A stretch of DNA of 24,093 nucleotides from contig JANMDR010000141.1 in NCBI GenBank assembly GCA_031376425.1, forward strand, positions 1-24,093. Reading direction: 5' to 3'. Position 1 is the stretch's first letter, and the number at the start of each line of letters is the position of its first letter. This DNA is from JANMDR01 sp031376425. Lineage in GTDB: Bacteria > Pseudomonadota > Gammaproteobacteria > Burkholderiales > Usitatibacteraceae. The notes beneath the pieces are model-generated. The model did no database searches and was not told the DNA's origin. It worked only from the letters and a program-made list of their open reading frames with translations. Made by a program: the position numbers and the translations under genes. Below, one piece after another: positions 1-7,480 of this stretch.

Positions 1-117
1 TCGCACAATGATTTGCCGCTGATGCGGCGCGTAACGCACCCTGTTGCGGTAGATGCAGACCCGAAGTTAACCGCAGTGGCAACTGAATTAGGCTGGCCGC
101 GTATTTCCTTACGTTAA
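1..117 (+). CDS. C-terminal end of HAD-IB family phosphatase (partial)
   Basis: The window opens inside a reading frame that gives 38 residues, beginning SHNDLPLMRRVTHPVAVDAD and ending in PRISLR before a TAA stop. The N(D)LP(L)M...VAV(D/N)AD(P)KL pattern is the last motif of haloacid dehalogenase IB phosphatases of the SerB-like type, where the conserved Asp binds Mg2+ and the 'DPKL' turn follows. The 5' part lies outside the window, so substrate and full length cannot be judged. In many betaproteobacteria a HAD-IB hydrolase lies directly upstream of pcnB, and the gene order here agrees. The gap to pcnB is 61 bases and no terminator was seen in it. Confidence 0.8.
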   Translation, partial: SHNDLPLMRRVTHPVAVDADPKLTAVATELGWPRISLR

Positions 118-178
118 TGTGTTGCTGGCTTTAATTGCTAGTTTTAAAATCGCGCAATAATGCAAAGTACAATGCTCC

Positions 179-1789
179 ATGATTAAAAAATTCATCGAAA
201 AAATATTTGCGCCAAAAAAAGTGAAAGCTGCGGCTACTGCTAGTACATCGGTGCGCAAAGATGGCGCTACCGTGTACAAACAAGCCGAACATGGTATTAA
301 CCGTAACGACATCAGTGCCGGTGCCTTGCGCGTATGCGAGATGTTGCAGCAAGAAAATTTTAAAGCCTATGTTGTTGGTGGGGCGGTGCGTGATTTGATT
401 TTAGGCCGCCATCCTAAAGACTTTGACGTCGCAACCAATGCTACGCCGGAAGAAGTCCGCAATGTCATTCGTCGCGCCCGCATCATAGGCCGTCGTTTTA
501 AATTAGTACATGTTATGTTTGGCCAAGAAACTATTGAGGTTTCTACGTTTCGAGCCAACCATCCCGAAGCTGAAGACGCGGGTAGCGATGATAGCGCTGA
601 TGTTGCTGATGTCACATCAACTGATGAACCAGAAACTGCGTCGGCATCGCGCCGTAGGCCAGACCAACGTGGTGGCGGTCGTGATGATAAATATGGCGAT
701 GATTTTCGCCATAAAAAAGCCCACGCGGATGAACACGGGCGGCTATTGCGTGATAACGTTTACGGCAATATGGGGGATGATGCGGTACGGCGTGATTTCA
801 CCATGAATGCGCTGTTTTATGATCCGCACGATGAAACCGTTTGGGATTACGTTAACGGTTTTGCAGACGTTAAGAAACGCACCGTGGTGATGATTGGTGA
901 TCCCGCAACCCGTTATCGTGAAGATCCTGTACGAATGCTGCGCGCGGCCCGCTTGGCAGGTAAGTTAGGGTTTACGATTGACCCGGCTACGCAAGCGCCT
1001 ATCGCTGAGTTAAAGCCACTTTTGCAGCATGTGCCTAGCGCCCGTATTTATGATGAGGCGCTGAAAATGTTGCTATCAGGCGACGCTGTAAAATGCTTAA
1101 AAAAGCTGCAAGAGCTGCAACTACAAAGTAGTATGTTTGCTATAGTTGATCGAGCTGCCAATAATCCGCAGGCGATGAAGCTCATTAATCTTGTGCTGGC
1201 GCGAACGGACGAGCGTATTGCGCAAGATAAAAGCGTGTCGCCCGCGTTTTTGTTTGCGGCATTGTTTTGGCATGAGGTCATGCCCCGTGCTGAAAAGTTA
1301 GAAGCAAAGGGTGAGTTGCCCATGGTGGCATTGCATACGGCGATGGATGATGTGCTGGATGCGCAAAGAAAATCGCTGGCGGTGCCGCGTCGTTTAGATG
1401 CCAATATCAAAGAGCTATGGGCATCACAGCCCCGATTTGCGTGGCGTTCGAAGGGCAAAGCGTTTCGCACTTTAGCACACCCGCGCTTTCGCGCTAGCTA
1501 TGATTTTTATGAATTACGTGCTCAGGTTGGTGATGCTGATATTGAAATTGCCCACTGGTGGGAGAAATTTCAATTTGCCTCCGAAGACGAGCAAAACCAA
1601 ATGCTCATGGCGGATGAATCGCCAAGGCCAAAGAAGCGACGTAGTCGCGGCCGTAAAAATAGTGGTGGGGTGCCTGCAGCGATTGCACCAGAGGCTACGG
1701 TTAATGTACGCGCCAAAATAGTCTCGGCTGAAAACTATGCAGCGCCAGAGAATCGCGACCGTGAACAGTTTAAGCCGGAGCAGGGCTAG
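179..1789 (+). CDS. pcnB: Poly(A) polymerase I
   Basis: Adds poly(A) tails to RNA 3' ends, which marks transcripts for decay. The 536-residue protein has the class II nucleotidyltransferase head: VVGGAVRDLILGR near residues 65-77, then the metal-binding KDFDVAT (Asp81, Asp83), a FRANH segment near 124-128 and RRDFTMNAL near 204-212. The RNA/nucleotide-binding helices follow (RYREDPVRMLRAARLAGKLG). The C-terminus is basic (PKKRRSRGRK), as in PcnB rather than CCA-adding enzymes. It is longer than E. coli PcnB (about 465 residues), mainly because of an insert at roughly residues 129-185 that is acidic first and Arg/Gly/His-rich later. The start is the first ATG of the frame (MIKKFIEKIF); no clear Shine-Dalgarno sequence precedes it. 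It lies between a HAD phosphatase and folK, a common betaproteobacterial order. Confidence 0.95.
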   Translation: MIKKFIEKIFAPKKVKAAATASTSVRKDGATVYKQAEHGINRNDISAGALRVCEMLQQENFKAYVVGGAVRDLILGRHPKDFDVATNATPEEVRNVIRRARIIGRRFKLVHVMFGQETIEVSTFRANHPEAEDAGSDDSADVADVTSTDEPETASASRRRPDQRGGGRDDKYGDDFRHKKAHADEHGRLLRDNVYGNMGDDAVRRDFTMNALFYDPHDETVWDYVNGFADVKKRTVVMIGDPATRYREDPVRMLRAARLAGKLGFTIDPATQAPIAELKPLLQHVPSARIYDEALKMLLSGDAVKCLKKLQELQLQSSMFAIVDRAANNPQAMKLINLVLARTDERIAQDKSVSPAFLFAALFWHEVMPRAEKLEAKGELPMVALHTAMDDVLDAQRKSLAVPRRLDANIKELWASQPRFAWRSKGKAFRTLAHPRFRASYDFYELRAQVGDADIEIAHWWEKFQFASEDEQNQMLMADESPRPKKRRSRGRKNSGGVPAAIAPEATVNVRAKIVSAENYAAPENRDREQFKPEQG

Positions 1790-1825
1790 TGATTCGCAAT
1801 GTGGCGGTAAGTTAGCTTGGGTACT

Positions 1826-2365
1826 ATGCACACCGCGTTCATAGCGCTCGGCAGCAACCTTGAGCAACCCATTGAGCAAGTGCATCGCGCCATGCAAGAA
1901 ATTGCTAAGCTGCCGCAAACGCATAAAGTACGGGAATCTTCATTGTATCAAACGGCACCGGTAGGCTATGCGGATCAGCCTGCGTTTGTGAATGCCGTAG
2001 TGCAAATTAGCACCGCATTAACTCCGCAAGCGTTGCTTGCGGCACTATTGCATATTGAAGCTGAGCATCAACGCCGCAGATTGCAACGTAATGGTCCGCG
2101 CACCTTGGATTGCGATATTTTGGTTTATGGTGATACCGTATTGCACGAGGAATATTTGCATATTCCGCACCCGCGCCTGCACCAACGCGCCTTTGTTCTG
2201 GTGCCGCTTGCCGAAATTGCACCAAATGCAATGGTGAACGGGCAATCCGTTGCAGCGCTGCTGGATGCGTTTATGAAAACCGCCGCAAGTGCTGAACAAA
2301 CTATCCTGAAATTGACTGAAGACGCCCTATATTCTAGTATCCCAAAGATAATATCAGTCGTATGA
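1826..2365 (+). CDS. folK: 2-amino-4-hydroxy-6-hydroxymethyldihydropteridine pyrophosphokinase
   Basis: Transfers pyrophosphate from ATP to 6-hydroxymethyl-dihydropterin, the step before dihydropteroate synthase in folate synthesis; cytosolic. The 179-residue protein begins MHTAFIALGSNLEQP, with the ALGSN start typical of HPPK. It contains the family signature NGPRTLDCDILVYGD, whose two Asp residues bind Mg2+, and HPRLHQRAFVLVPLAEI after it. The C-terminus is about 20 residues longer than the E. coli enzyme. ATG at 1826 was chosen; an in-frame TTG at 1817 would add three residues and has a weak purine stretch before it, so it cannot be excluded. The last bases overlap the next gene's start as ATGA, which suggests translational coupling. 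Confidence 0.93.
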   Translation: MHTAFIALGSNLEQPIEQVHRAMQEIAKLPQTHKVRESSLYQTAPVGYADQPAFVNAVVQISTALTPQALLAALLHIEAEHQRRRLQRNGPRTLDCDILVYGDTVLHEEYLHIPHPRLHQRAFVLVPLAEIAPNAMVNGQSVAALLDAFMKTAASAEQTILKLTEDALYSSIPKIISVV

Positions 2366-2991
2366 AACCTAAATTTTTAGCGATAGAAGGACCGATTGGG
2401 GCAGGTAAATCTACCCTTGCGCGTGAGCTTGCTGCGCGTATGAACGCGGACACCCTAAAAGAAGACCCAGCCGCAAATCCTTTTTTGCCGCTGTTTTATC
2501 GCGACATGGCACGTCATGCTTTAGCCACGCAAATGTTTTTCTTGTTCCAACGCGCTAACCAACTCGGCGCATTAGCGCAGCAAGATTTATTTGCTAGACC
2601 TATCGTGGCGGATTATATGTTTGAAAAAGACCCGCTGTTCGCCAAACTCACTTTAGACGATCAGGAGTTTTCGCTTTATACGCAACTCTACAACCATCTA
2701 AAACCACGTACCCCAACACCTGATTTAGTGATCGTGCTGCAAGCATCTGTTGATACCCTAATGCGCCGTATCGAAACGCGCGCACGGATGATGGAAAAAA
2801 CAATAACCGAAGAATATTTAAGCGCTCTTTCAGCGGCTTACACCCAGTTTTTTTATACTTATGATGCAGCACCTTTGCTGATTGTAAATACTGAGAACTT
2901 AAATTTTGCTCATAATCCTGCAGATGTGGATTTGCTGATGGAGCGTATTGATGCGATGCGCGGCGGTAGAGAGATTTTTAGTCGAGCCTGA
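2362..2991 (+). CDS. Deoxynucleoside kinase (deoxyadenosine/deoxyguanosine kinase type)
   Basis: Phosphorylates deoxynucleosides to monophosphates for nucleotide salvage. The 209-residue protein has a P-loop at the N-terminus (IEGPIGAGKSTLA), the substrate-binding KEDPAANPF segment in the place of the Glu-containing motif, and a lid-like RRIETRARMMEK segment. FLFQR and VADYMFEKDPLFAK match the dGK/dAK family (PF01712), and the length is usual for it. The start overlaps the folK stop by four bases. In betaproteobacteria this kinase commonly sits after folK and before panB; here the strand changes right after it and no panB follows. The exact base preference cannot be read from the sequence. 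Confidence 0.85.
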   Translation: MKPKFLAIEGPIGAGKSTLARELAARMNADTLKEDPAANPFLPLFYRDMARHALATQMFFLFQRANQLGALAQQDLFARPIVADYMFEKDPLFAKLTLDDQEFSLYTQLYNHLKPRTPTPDLVIVLQASVDTLMRRIETRARMMEKTITEEYLSALSAAYTQFFYTYDAAPLLIVNTENLNFAHNPADVDLLMERIDAMRGGREIFSRA

Positions 2992-3049
2992 GTAGGTCTT
3001 TTTGTTGGTTAGGGGTATATGAGTAGAAATGGAATAGTCGTCACTATAC

Positions 3050-4279
3050 TCAATCGATGATACCAATCGTTCTGCCTATCACCCGCGATAAGCCATATGC
3101 CAGCCATGCCTTTGCGCGCTGCCATAAATTACGTTTAGCCCATTTGTCAGGGTTAACCAACATTGAATCTTGGTTAATTGCACGATGAATCGACGCGCTT
3201 AACTGCGCAGCAAATTGCACATCCTTAATAACAATATTGGCTTCGCGATTTAGAAACAAGCTAAATGGGTCCAAGTTACTAGAACCGACTGTTGACCATT
3301 CGTCGTCCACTACTGCGGCTTTTCCGTGCAGCATACTTTTGGTGTATTCCGCAATGACAATGTTTACGCCCAAGAGCTGCGTATAAAGGGCTTCTGTGGC
3401 GAGCTTGAGAAGGGGGTGATCGGGTAGGCCCTGTAATAAAATCGTTACCTTTACGCCACGTTTTGCAGCGCGACGTAAAGCGCGACGGAGCTTGCGACCG
3501 GGTAAAAAATAAGGATTACAGATTAATATGGATTTTTTTGCGGTTAAGAATGCCAACAAATAACTACGTTCAATTTTTCGGCGGTGACGTACATTGTCGC
3601 GTTCAATAAAGGCGGCTAAGGTGTCGCCAACGTTACTGATTGTGATCGGCGGCGCTAAAACTGCCGCATTGAGTTGCGCTTCCGTGGTGGCGTTTTTTAT
3701 CCGCTTTAATTTAGCTTGCAGGCGCTCAAGGCCGCTGGCACTGCGCCAAAGCCTGAGCATCGCAGCGCGAATGGGCTCCAATACGGGGCCTTCCACTTGC
3801 ACAGCGTAGTCGAAGCGCGGATGTTCTGAAAGTGATTCAGTCAGATCATCAATAATATTTATTCCACCTATAAAGCCGATTTTAGAATCTATAACAATAA
3901 GCTTGCGGTGCGTGCGCCGTAAGCGGTTACGATTTAATGCTAATAGCTTTTTATCTGGTCTAAATACCTGTAGCTCACCGCTGGCTGCTTTTAAAGACGC
4001 GAAGAAGTCTGTTGATAGGGCGCGCGAGCCAATGCCATCCGTGAGCACGTGCACCCGCACGCCGCGTGCTGCCGCCTTGGTGAGTGCATCACGCACCGCA
4101 ACGCCGGTGACATCGTTAAAAAATATATAGGTTTCTAGTCGAATTTCTACAGATGCGTTATCAATGGCGCTGAGTAAGGCTGGGAAAAAATCAGCACCGT
4201 TTTCAAGTAGGCGCACCTTGTTGCCGCCCACCAAAGGCACCGCTGCCGCGCGTGTCGCAATGATAGATTTATTGAGCAT
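3050..4279 (-). CDS. clsB: Cardiolipin synthase B-type phospholipase D protein
   Basis: Joins phosphatidyl groups to form cardiolipin or related phospholipids at the inner membrane. The frame stays open further upstream, but ATG at 4279 (MLNKSIIATR) gives 409 residues, close to E. coli ClsB (413), and overlaps the preceding gene's end by 11 bases. The longer N-terminus would lie wholly within that gene and has no family character. Two HKD motifs are present: HRKLIVID (His124, Lys126, Asp131) followed by GGIN, and HGKAAVVD (His318, Lys320, Asp325) followed by GSSNLD. Both are intact, so the enzyme should be active. The N-terminal NKVRLLENGADFFPALL block matches ClsB. The upstream EEP-family gene is the counterpart of ybhP, which neighbours clsB (ybhO) in E. 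coli. Confidence 0.9.
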   Translation of the reverse strand: MLNKSIIATRAAAVPLVGGNKVRLLENGADFFPALLSAIDNASVEIRLETYIFFNDVTGVAVRDALTKAAARGVRVHVLTDGIGSRALSTDFFASLKAASGELQVFRPDKKLLALNRNRLRRTHRKLIVIDSKIGFIGGINIIDDLTESLSEHPRFDYAVQVEGPVLEPIRAAMLRLWRSASGLERLQAKLKRIKNATTEAQLNAAVLAPPITISNVGDTLAAFIERDNVRHRRKIERSYLLAFLTAKKSILICNPYFLPGRKLRRALRRAAKRGVKVTILLQGLPDHPLLKLATEALYTQLLGVNIVIAEYTKSMLHGKAAVVDDEWSTVGSSNLDPFSLFLNREANIVIKDVQFAAQLSASIHRAINQDSMLVNPDKWAKRNLWQRAKAWLAYGLSRVIGRTIGIID

Positions 4280-5087
4280 TCGTAAGCGTCGATTTTTTAG
4301 CGCACAAGCGCACCAGCAGCCCCGCATGGTCAGACAAATGTTGCCAATGCTTGTGGTTAGAGTTATTAGCCAGCCGCTCCGCGCTTTGTACTTCAAAACC
4401 ACGGGTGTATACACGATCCAGCTTCAGCATAGGCATAAATGCCGGGAACGTTGCAGCCGTATTACCGTGAGTAATAGCGAAGGCATCCTGAAGGCCAAGT
4501 TCGGCCTCCAACCGCGCACTAATGCCGCTTTTTTCACCCCGCCAGTCATTAAAGTCACCGGCAATAATGAGGGGGGCATTGACTTCAATTTTGCGCTTTA
4601 GCTGACGAATTAGGCTATTAATTTGCGCCTCGCGACTGCTTGCCAGCAAACCTAAATGCACACACACAGTGTGCAGCGGTAGCGCCAACCCGGGAACGGC
4701 GATACTGGCGTGCAAATGCCCACGATTTTCAAACCGGTGATGCGATACATCATGGTTTTTCCAACGCAAAATTGGATGTGTTGAAAGTAGGGCGTTGCCG
4801 TGGTGTCCAGCGTCGTAGTTGGCGTTTTTGCCGTATGCGGTGTGCTGCCATCGCCCGCCTGCAATATGTTCATGATGGCCATGCTTCGGCCAATTTTCAA
4901 AGCGTACTGCCTGCGTGGTGTGGTGGCCTTGCACTTCTTGTAGGAACACTAAATCGGGTGCTAAATTATGCAGATGGTGCCGTACGTCGTCCACAATTAA
5001 GCGCTTGTTAAATAGCGACAATCCCTTATGCAGATTGTAAGTGGCTACATTTAAAATAAGCGGCTCATTGGGAGCTTTCTTTGTCAT
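4269..5087 (-). CDS. Endonuclease/exonuclease/phosphatase family protein (YbhP-like)
   Basis: Member of the EEP metal-dependent phosphodiesterase fold. The 272-residue protein has the N-terminal VATYNLHKG motif, DLVFLQEVQG with the metal-binding Glu, GHHGNALLS, the catalytic GDFNDWRG, and the C-terminal LSDHAGLL. These align well with E. coli YbhP, whose substrate is uncertain; its neighbourhood points to lipid head groups or nucleic acid. ATG at 5087 (MTKKAPNEP) was chosen because it starts just after nudB ends. An in-frame ATG at 5129 would add 14 residues and overlap nudB by 23 bases; neither start has a good Shine-Dalgarno sequence. It overlaps clsB by 11 bases and is probably co-transcribed with nudB and clsB. 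Confidence 0.88.
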   Translation of the reverse strand: MTKKAPNEPLILNVATYNLHKGLSLFNKRLIVDDVRHHLHNLAPDLVFLQEVQGHHTTQAVRFENWPKHGHHEHIAGGRWQHTAYGKNANYDAGHHGNALLSTHPILRWKNHDVSHHRFENRGHLHASIAVPGLALPLHTVCVHLGLLASSREAQINSLIRQLKRKIEVNAPLIIAGDFNDWRGEKSGISARLEAELGLQDAFAITHGNTAATFPAFMPMLKLDRVYTRGFEVQSAERLANNSNHKHWQHLSDHAGLLVRLCAKKSTLTNAQ

Positions 5088-5106
5088 TTTGCTATTCGCG
5101 TGGCTG

Positions 5107-5589
5107 CTACACTGTGTGCCACGCGGCATGCCGCGACGGTAAGGCTAAAATAGCATCGCGATTGCTCGCCGAAAAACATAGGTTAGCCGCTTTATCAACG
5201 CTTAGCCAAACTGATTGCAAATGCTCGCGCGGTGCCAAGCGCACCGGCACGCGCGAGGGCACTTCCAAGCTAAAAACATGCTCGGTATTGTGCGACACAT
5301 CGGGTGCATAGCGGTGCCGCCAGATAGGGTAAATTTCATAGCTGCTACTTTGCTGCCAATCGTGCAAAATATAGGTGCTGGCGTCAAGCCCCGTTTCTTC
5401 ACCCACCTCGCGTGCAGCCGTTTGCGTGATGGTTTCGCCTAGGTCTTGGCTGCCTGTTACGCTTTGCCAATAGCCGCGATCAGCGCGCTCAAGCAGGAGT
5501 ACCTCAATGCGTGAATCCGCCACGCAATAAATTACCACTAAGGTAGAAATAGGGGTTTTGTACGGTTTAGCAATTGCAGTTTCAGGCAC
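5107..5589 (-). CDS. nudB: Dihydroneopterin triphosphate diphosphatase (Nudix)
   Basis: Removes pyrophosphate from dihydroneopterin triphosphate in early folate synthesis. The 160-residue protein has a full Nudix box: Gly46, Glu52, then REVGEETG at 60-67. The flanking sequence (KTPISTLVVIYC near the start, ERADRGYWQSVTGSQDLGE) is the NudB form. The start codon is GTG at 5587-5589; no ATG occurs in the early part of the frame. It would be the first gene of a minus-strand unit nudB - EEP - clsB. The 73-base gap to the divergent tautomerase gene should hold both promoters, but no convincing -10/-35 pair was found. Confidence 0.88.
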   Translation of the reverse strand: MPETAIAKPYKTPISTLVVIYCVADSRIEVLLLERADRGYWQSVTGSQDLGETITQTAAREVGEETGLDASTYILHDWQQSSSYEIYPIWRHRYAPDVSHNTEHVFSLEVPSRVPVRLAPREHLQSVWLSVDKAANLCFSASNRDAILALPSRHAAWHTV

Positions 5590-5662
5590 TTTGTGCGCTC
5601 ACAAAAAACTCAGAGCTTTGATTGTAAACTACCGCTTGGTTAATTTAATATGAAAGCCAAAC

Positions 5663-6043
5663 ATGCCTCTCATCACCATCACGTTGCGCAAGGGCAAATC
5701 TACAGCGTTCAAAGCTGGCGTTTTTGATGCGGTTCACGCCGCGCTGGTTTTAACGGGTGTACCCGCAACAGATAAATTTCAGCGTGCCATTGAGCTAGAA
5801 CCCGATGATTTCCGATTTGACGCTACCTATCCTGATTTAACAAGCGAGCGCAATAATGACTTTGTGCTTATCGAAATATTATGGTCGGTAGGTAGGTCGG
5901 TAAAAGTTAAAAAGAAATTTTTGGAGGAGTTGATGACAGGTTTAACCAATGCTGGCCACAACACCGAAAATGTGATGGTTTGCTTTAAAGAAACCACTTG
6001 GGAAAATTGGTCATTCGGTGGCGGTCGCTTAATCCATACTTAA
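5663..6043 (+). CDS. Tautomerase family protein
   Basis: Small enzyme of the tautomerase/MIF superfamily, most like the Tautomerase_2 group (PF14552). The 126-residue protein begins MPLITITLRKGKS. Pro2, exposed after removal of Met1, is the catalytic base in this superfamily. AVHAALVLTGVPATDKFQ and the end (ETTWENWSFGGGR) fit bacterial members of about 128 residues. The real substrate is not predictable. It is followed after seven bases by the RidA-like frame, so the two may be co-transcribed. Confidence 0.85.
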   Translation: MPLITITLRKGKSTAFKAGVFDAVHAALVLTGVPATDKFQRAIELEPDDFRFDATYPDLTSERNNDFVLIEILWSVGRSVKVKKKFLEELMTGLTNAGHNTENVMVCFKETTWENWSFGGGRLIHT

Positions 6044-6054
6044 TATTGTCATGA

Positions 6055-6390
6055 GTGAATCAATCAGTGCGAAAATTAATTAGCTCCGGCTCAAGCTTCG
6101 AAGCGCAAATTGGCTATTCGCGTGCGGTAGTAGATGATGATTTTATATTTGTGTCCGGCACCACGGGTTTTAACTACAAAACCATGACGATTTCCGATGA
6201 TATCGTGGTGCAAACTGAGCAGGCGCTGCATAATGTATCCGCCGCACTGCATGAGGCAGGCGCTACCTTGGCCGACATCGTGCGCGTGACTTACATCGTC
6301 CCCGACGCCACGATGTTTTCAGCGGGCTTGGCTGATCCTAGAATGAAGATTGAAATTGAAGTTACGGCGCGAAAAACGGCTAGGATTTAG
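6055..6390 (+). CDS. RidA-family protein with apparent internal deletion
   Basis: The 111-residue product is a Rid/YjgF-YER057c-UK114 family member. Residues 7-85 (RKLISSGSSFE, YSRAVVDDDFIFVSGTTGF, TMTISDDIVVQTEQAL) and the end (SAGLADPRMKIEIEVTARK) are typical. Full-length relatives have about 20-25 more residues between 'PDATMF' and 'SAGLADPR', including a W-P-V and a VRPAATM segment; here PDATMF runs directly into SAGLADPR. The deletion is in frame. The Arg that RidA uses for imine/enamine hydrolysis is replaced by Gly in this subgroup (SAGL against VARL). The start is GTG at 6055; an ATG at 6051 is in another frame and stops after ten codons. It may make a non-functional protein, so a pseudogene is a fair alternative. 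Confidence 0.6.
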   Translation: MNQSVRKLISSGSSFEAQIGYSRAVVDDDFIFVSGTTGFNYKTMTISDDIVVQTEQALHNVSAALHEAGATLADIVRVTYIVPDATMFSAGLADPRMKIEIEVTARKTARI

Positions 6391-6451
6391 GGTAGATGCG
6401 GGTATTGTCGCGCTGATGTAACGTACAATCAAGCGCTTACACCTTTAAATA

Positions 6452-7378
6452 ATGACAACAAAAAATACCATAACACTTTCCCGCGCCACCTATTTAAGCG
6501 GTGCCGCTTGGGGAATAGGCGCAATTTCAATTTGGGTGGGTTGGATTTTGCTCACCAGATTTGGTGTGACCACCAATTTAAACGCCTATGACATCACGGC
6601 TTTGCGATTCGCTTGCGCAGGCTTGATTTTAGCGCCTTTGGCTTATAAATATGGCTTTCCGATCGCGCAAATTGGTTGGCCAAAATTTTTGATTATTTGC
6701 GCTGGTGCTGGTGTGCCCTATGTATTGATTGCTTCATCCGGCTTGGGCTTTGCACCGGCACGGCATGGTGGGGCGCTGATTCCGGGCACCATGCCGCTTT
6801 GGGCGGCGATTATTTCTATGCTGTTTTTGGGCGAGAAAATTTCAAATGCGCGACGCTTTGGCTTGTGCCTGATTCCCGTGGGCATTGCCTTTTTACTTGG
6901 TGTGGGTTTAGCCGATTTTTCTAACATGATGGCGCAAGGCTATTGGCGCGGGCATTTGTTATTTTTGTGCGCCGCTATTTGCTGGGCATCATATACCAAT
7001 GCCTTGCGGGCATCGGGATTATCGGCACTGCACGCTACGGCTATGGTGGCGGTGGTATCAGCAGTGTTTTATTTACCCATTTACGTGCTATTTTTGCCAC
7101 ATAACTTGGCTGCAGCACCATTAAGCACTTTGGTGATACAAACCCTATTTCAAGGCGTGTTTGTAAGTATTATTTCGATGATTGCTTACGCCCGCGCAGT
7201 AGAAATTTTAGGTGCATCCCTGGGGGCAAGTTTTGCATCGCTAGTACCGGTAGCGGCGATGTTGGCGGCGATTCCCTTGCTGGGGGAAGTGCCGACATTG
7301 ATCGATTGCGTCGGTATTGTCATTATTACGATAGGGGTATTTTTTGCCTCTGGTGCATCGGCTATTTTTAAGAAGTAA
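6452..7378 (+). CDS. EamA/DMT-family transporter
   Basis: Integral membrane permease of the drug/metabolite transporter superfamily with two EamA repeats. The 308-residue protein has about ten hydrophobic segments; the first repeat starts at GAAWGIGAISIWVGWILLTR and contains GALIPGTMPLWAAIIS followed by FLGEKIS. The second starts at GHLLFLCAAICWASYTNALR and contains SLGASFASLVPVAAMLAAIP followed by LLGEVPT, the usual end-of-repeat pattern. Such proteins export metabolites or amino acids; no substrate can be given. Upstream is the RidA-like gene (61 bases), downstream the ABC exporter. No clear Shine-Dalgarno sequence precedes ATG 6452. Confidence 0.88.
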   Translation: MTTKNTITLSRATYLSGAAWGIGAISIWVGWILLTRFGVTTNLNAYDITALRFACAGLILAPLAYKYGFPIAQIGWPKFLIICAGAGVPYVLIASSGLGFAPARHGGALIPGTMPLWAAIISMLFLGEKISNARRFGLCLIPVGIAFLLGVGLADFSNMMAQGYWRGHLLFLCAAICWASYTNALRASGLSALHATAMVAVVSAVFYLPIYVLFLPHNLAAAPLSTLVIQTLFQGVFVSIISMIAYARAVEILGASLGASFASLVPVAAMLAAIPLLGEVPTLIDCVGIVIITIGVFFASGASAIFKK

Positions 7379-7464
7379 TTTATGATCGAAGATGCCCGTA
7401 TTTAAGTCGTCTTCACGCTATTTTAAAGTTGTGTGTGATTGAGTTTGTGACGCGCCATCGGTTT

Positions 7465-7470
7465 GGAGGA
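7465..7470 (+). promoter_or_regulatory. Ribosome binding site of the Atm1-type ABC gene
   Basis: GGAGGA is close to a perfect anti-16S match. It ends ten bases before ATG 7481 and so supports that start over the in-frame TTG at 7463, which overlaps the site itself. Confidence 0.7.
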
Positions 7471-7480
7471 TAATGAGGCT

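Noticed and set aside
1048..1470. Long reading frame antisense to pcnB
   Set aside because: Composition is Ser/Cys/Arg-rich with no recognisable family; it is the mirror of a solid gene.
2992..3049. TGAGTA...TACTCA repeat as a bidirectional terminator between the kinase and clsB
   Set aside because: Six-base arms with a long loop and no T-run on either strand.
4280..4414. N-terminal extension of clsB by 45 residues
   Set aside because: It lies inside the preceding gene and shows no family similarity (Cys/Arg/Trp-rich); the 409-residue form matches ClsB length.
5591..5604. TTGTG-CGCT-CACAA palindrome between nudB and the tautomerase gene as an operator
   Set aside because: Five-base arms are too short to separate from chance and no second copy was seen.
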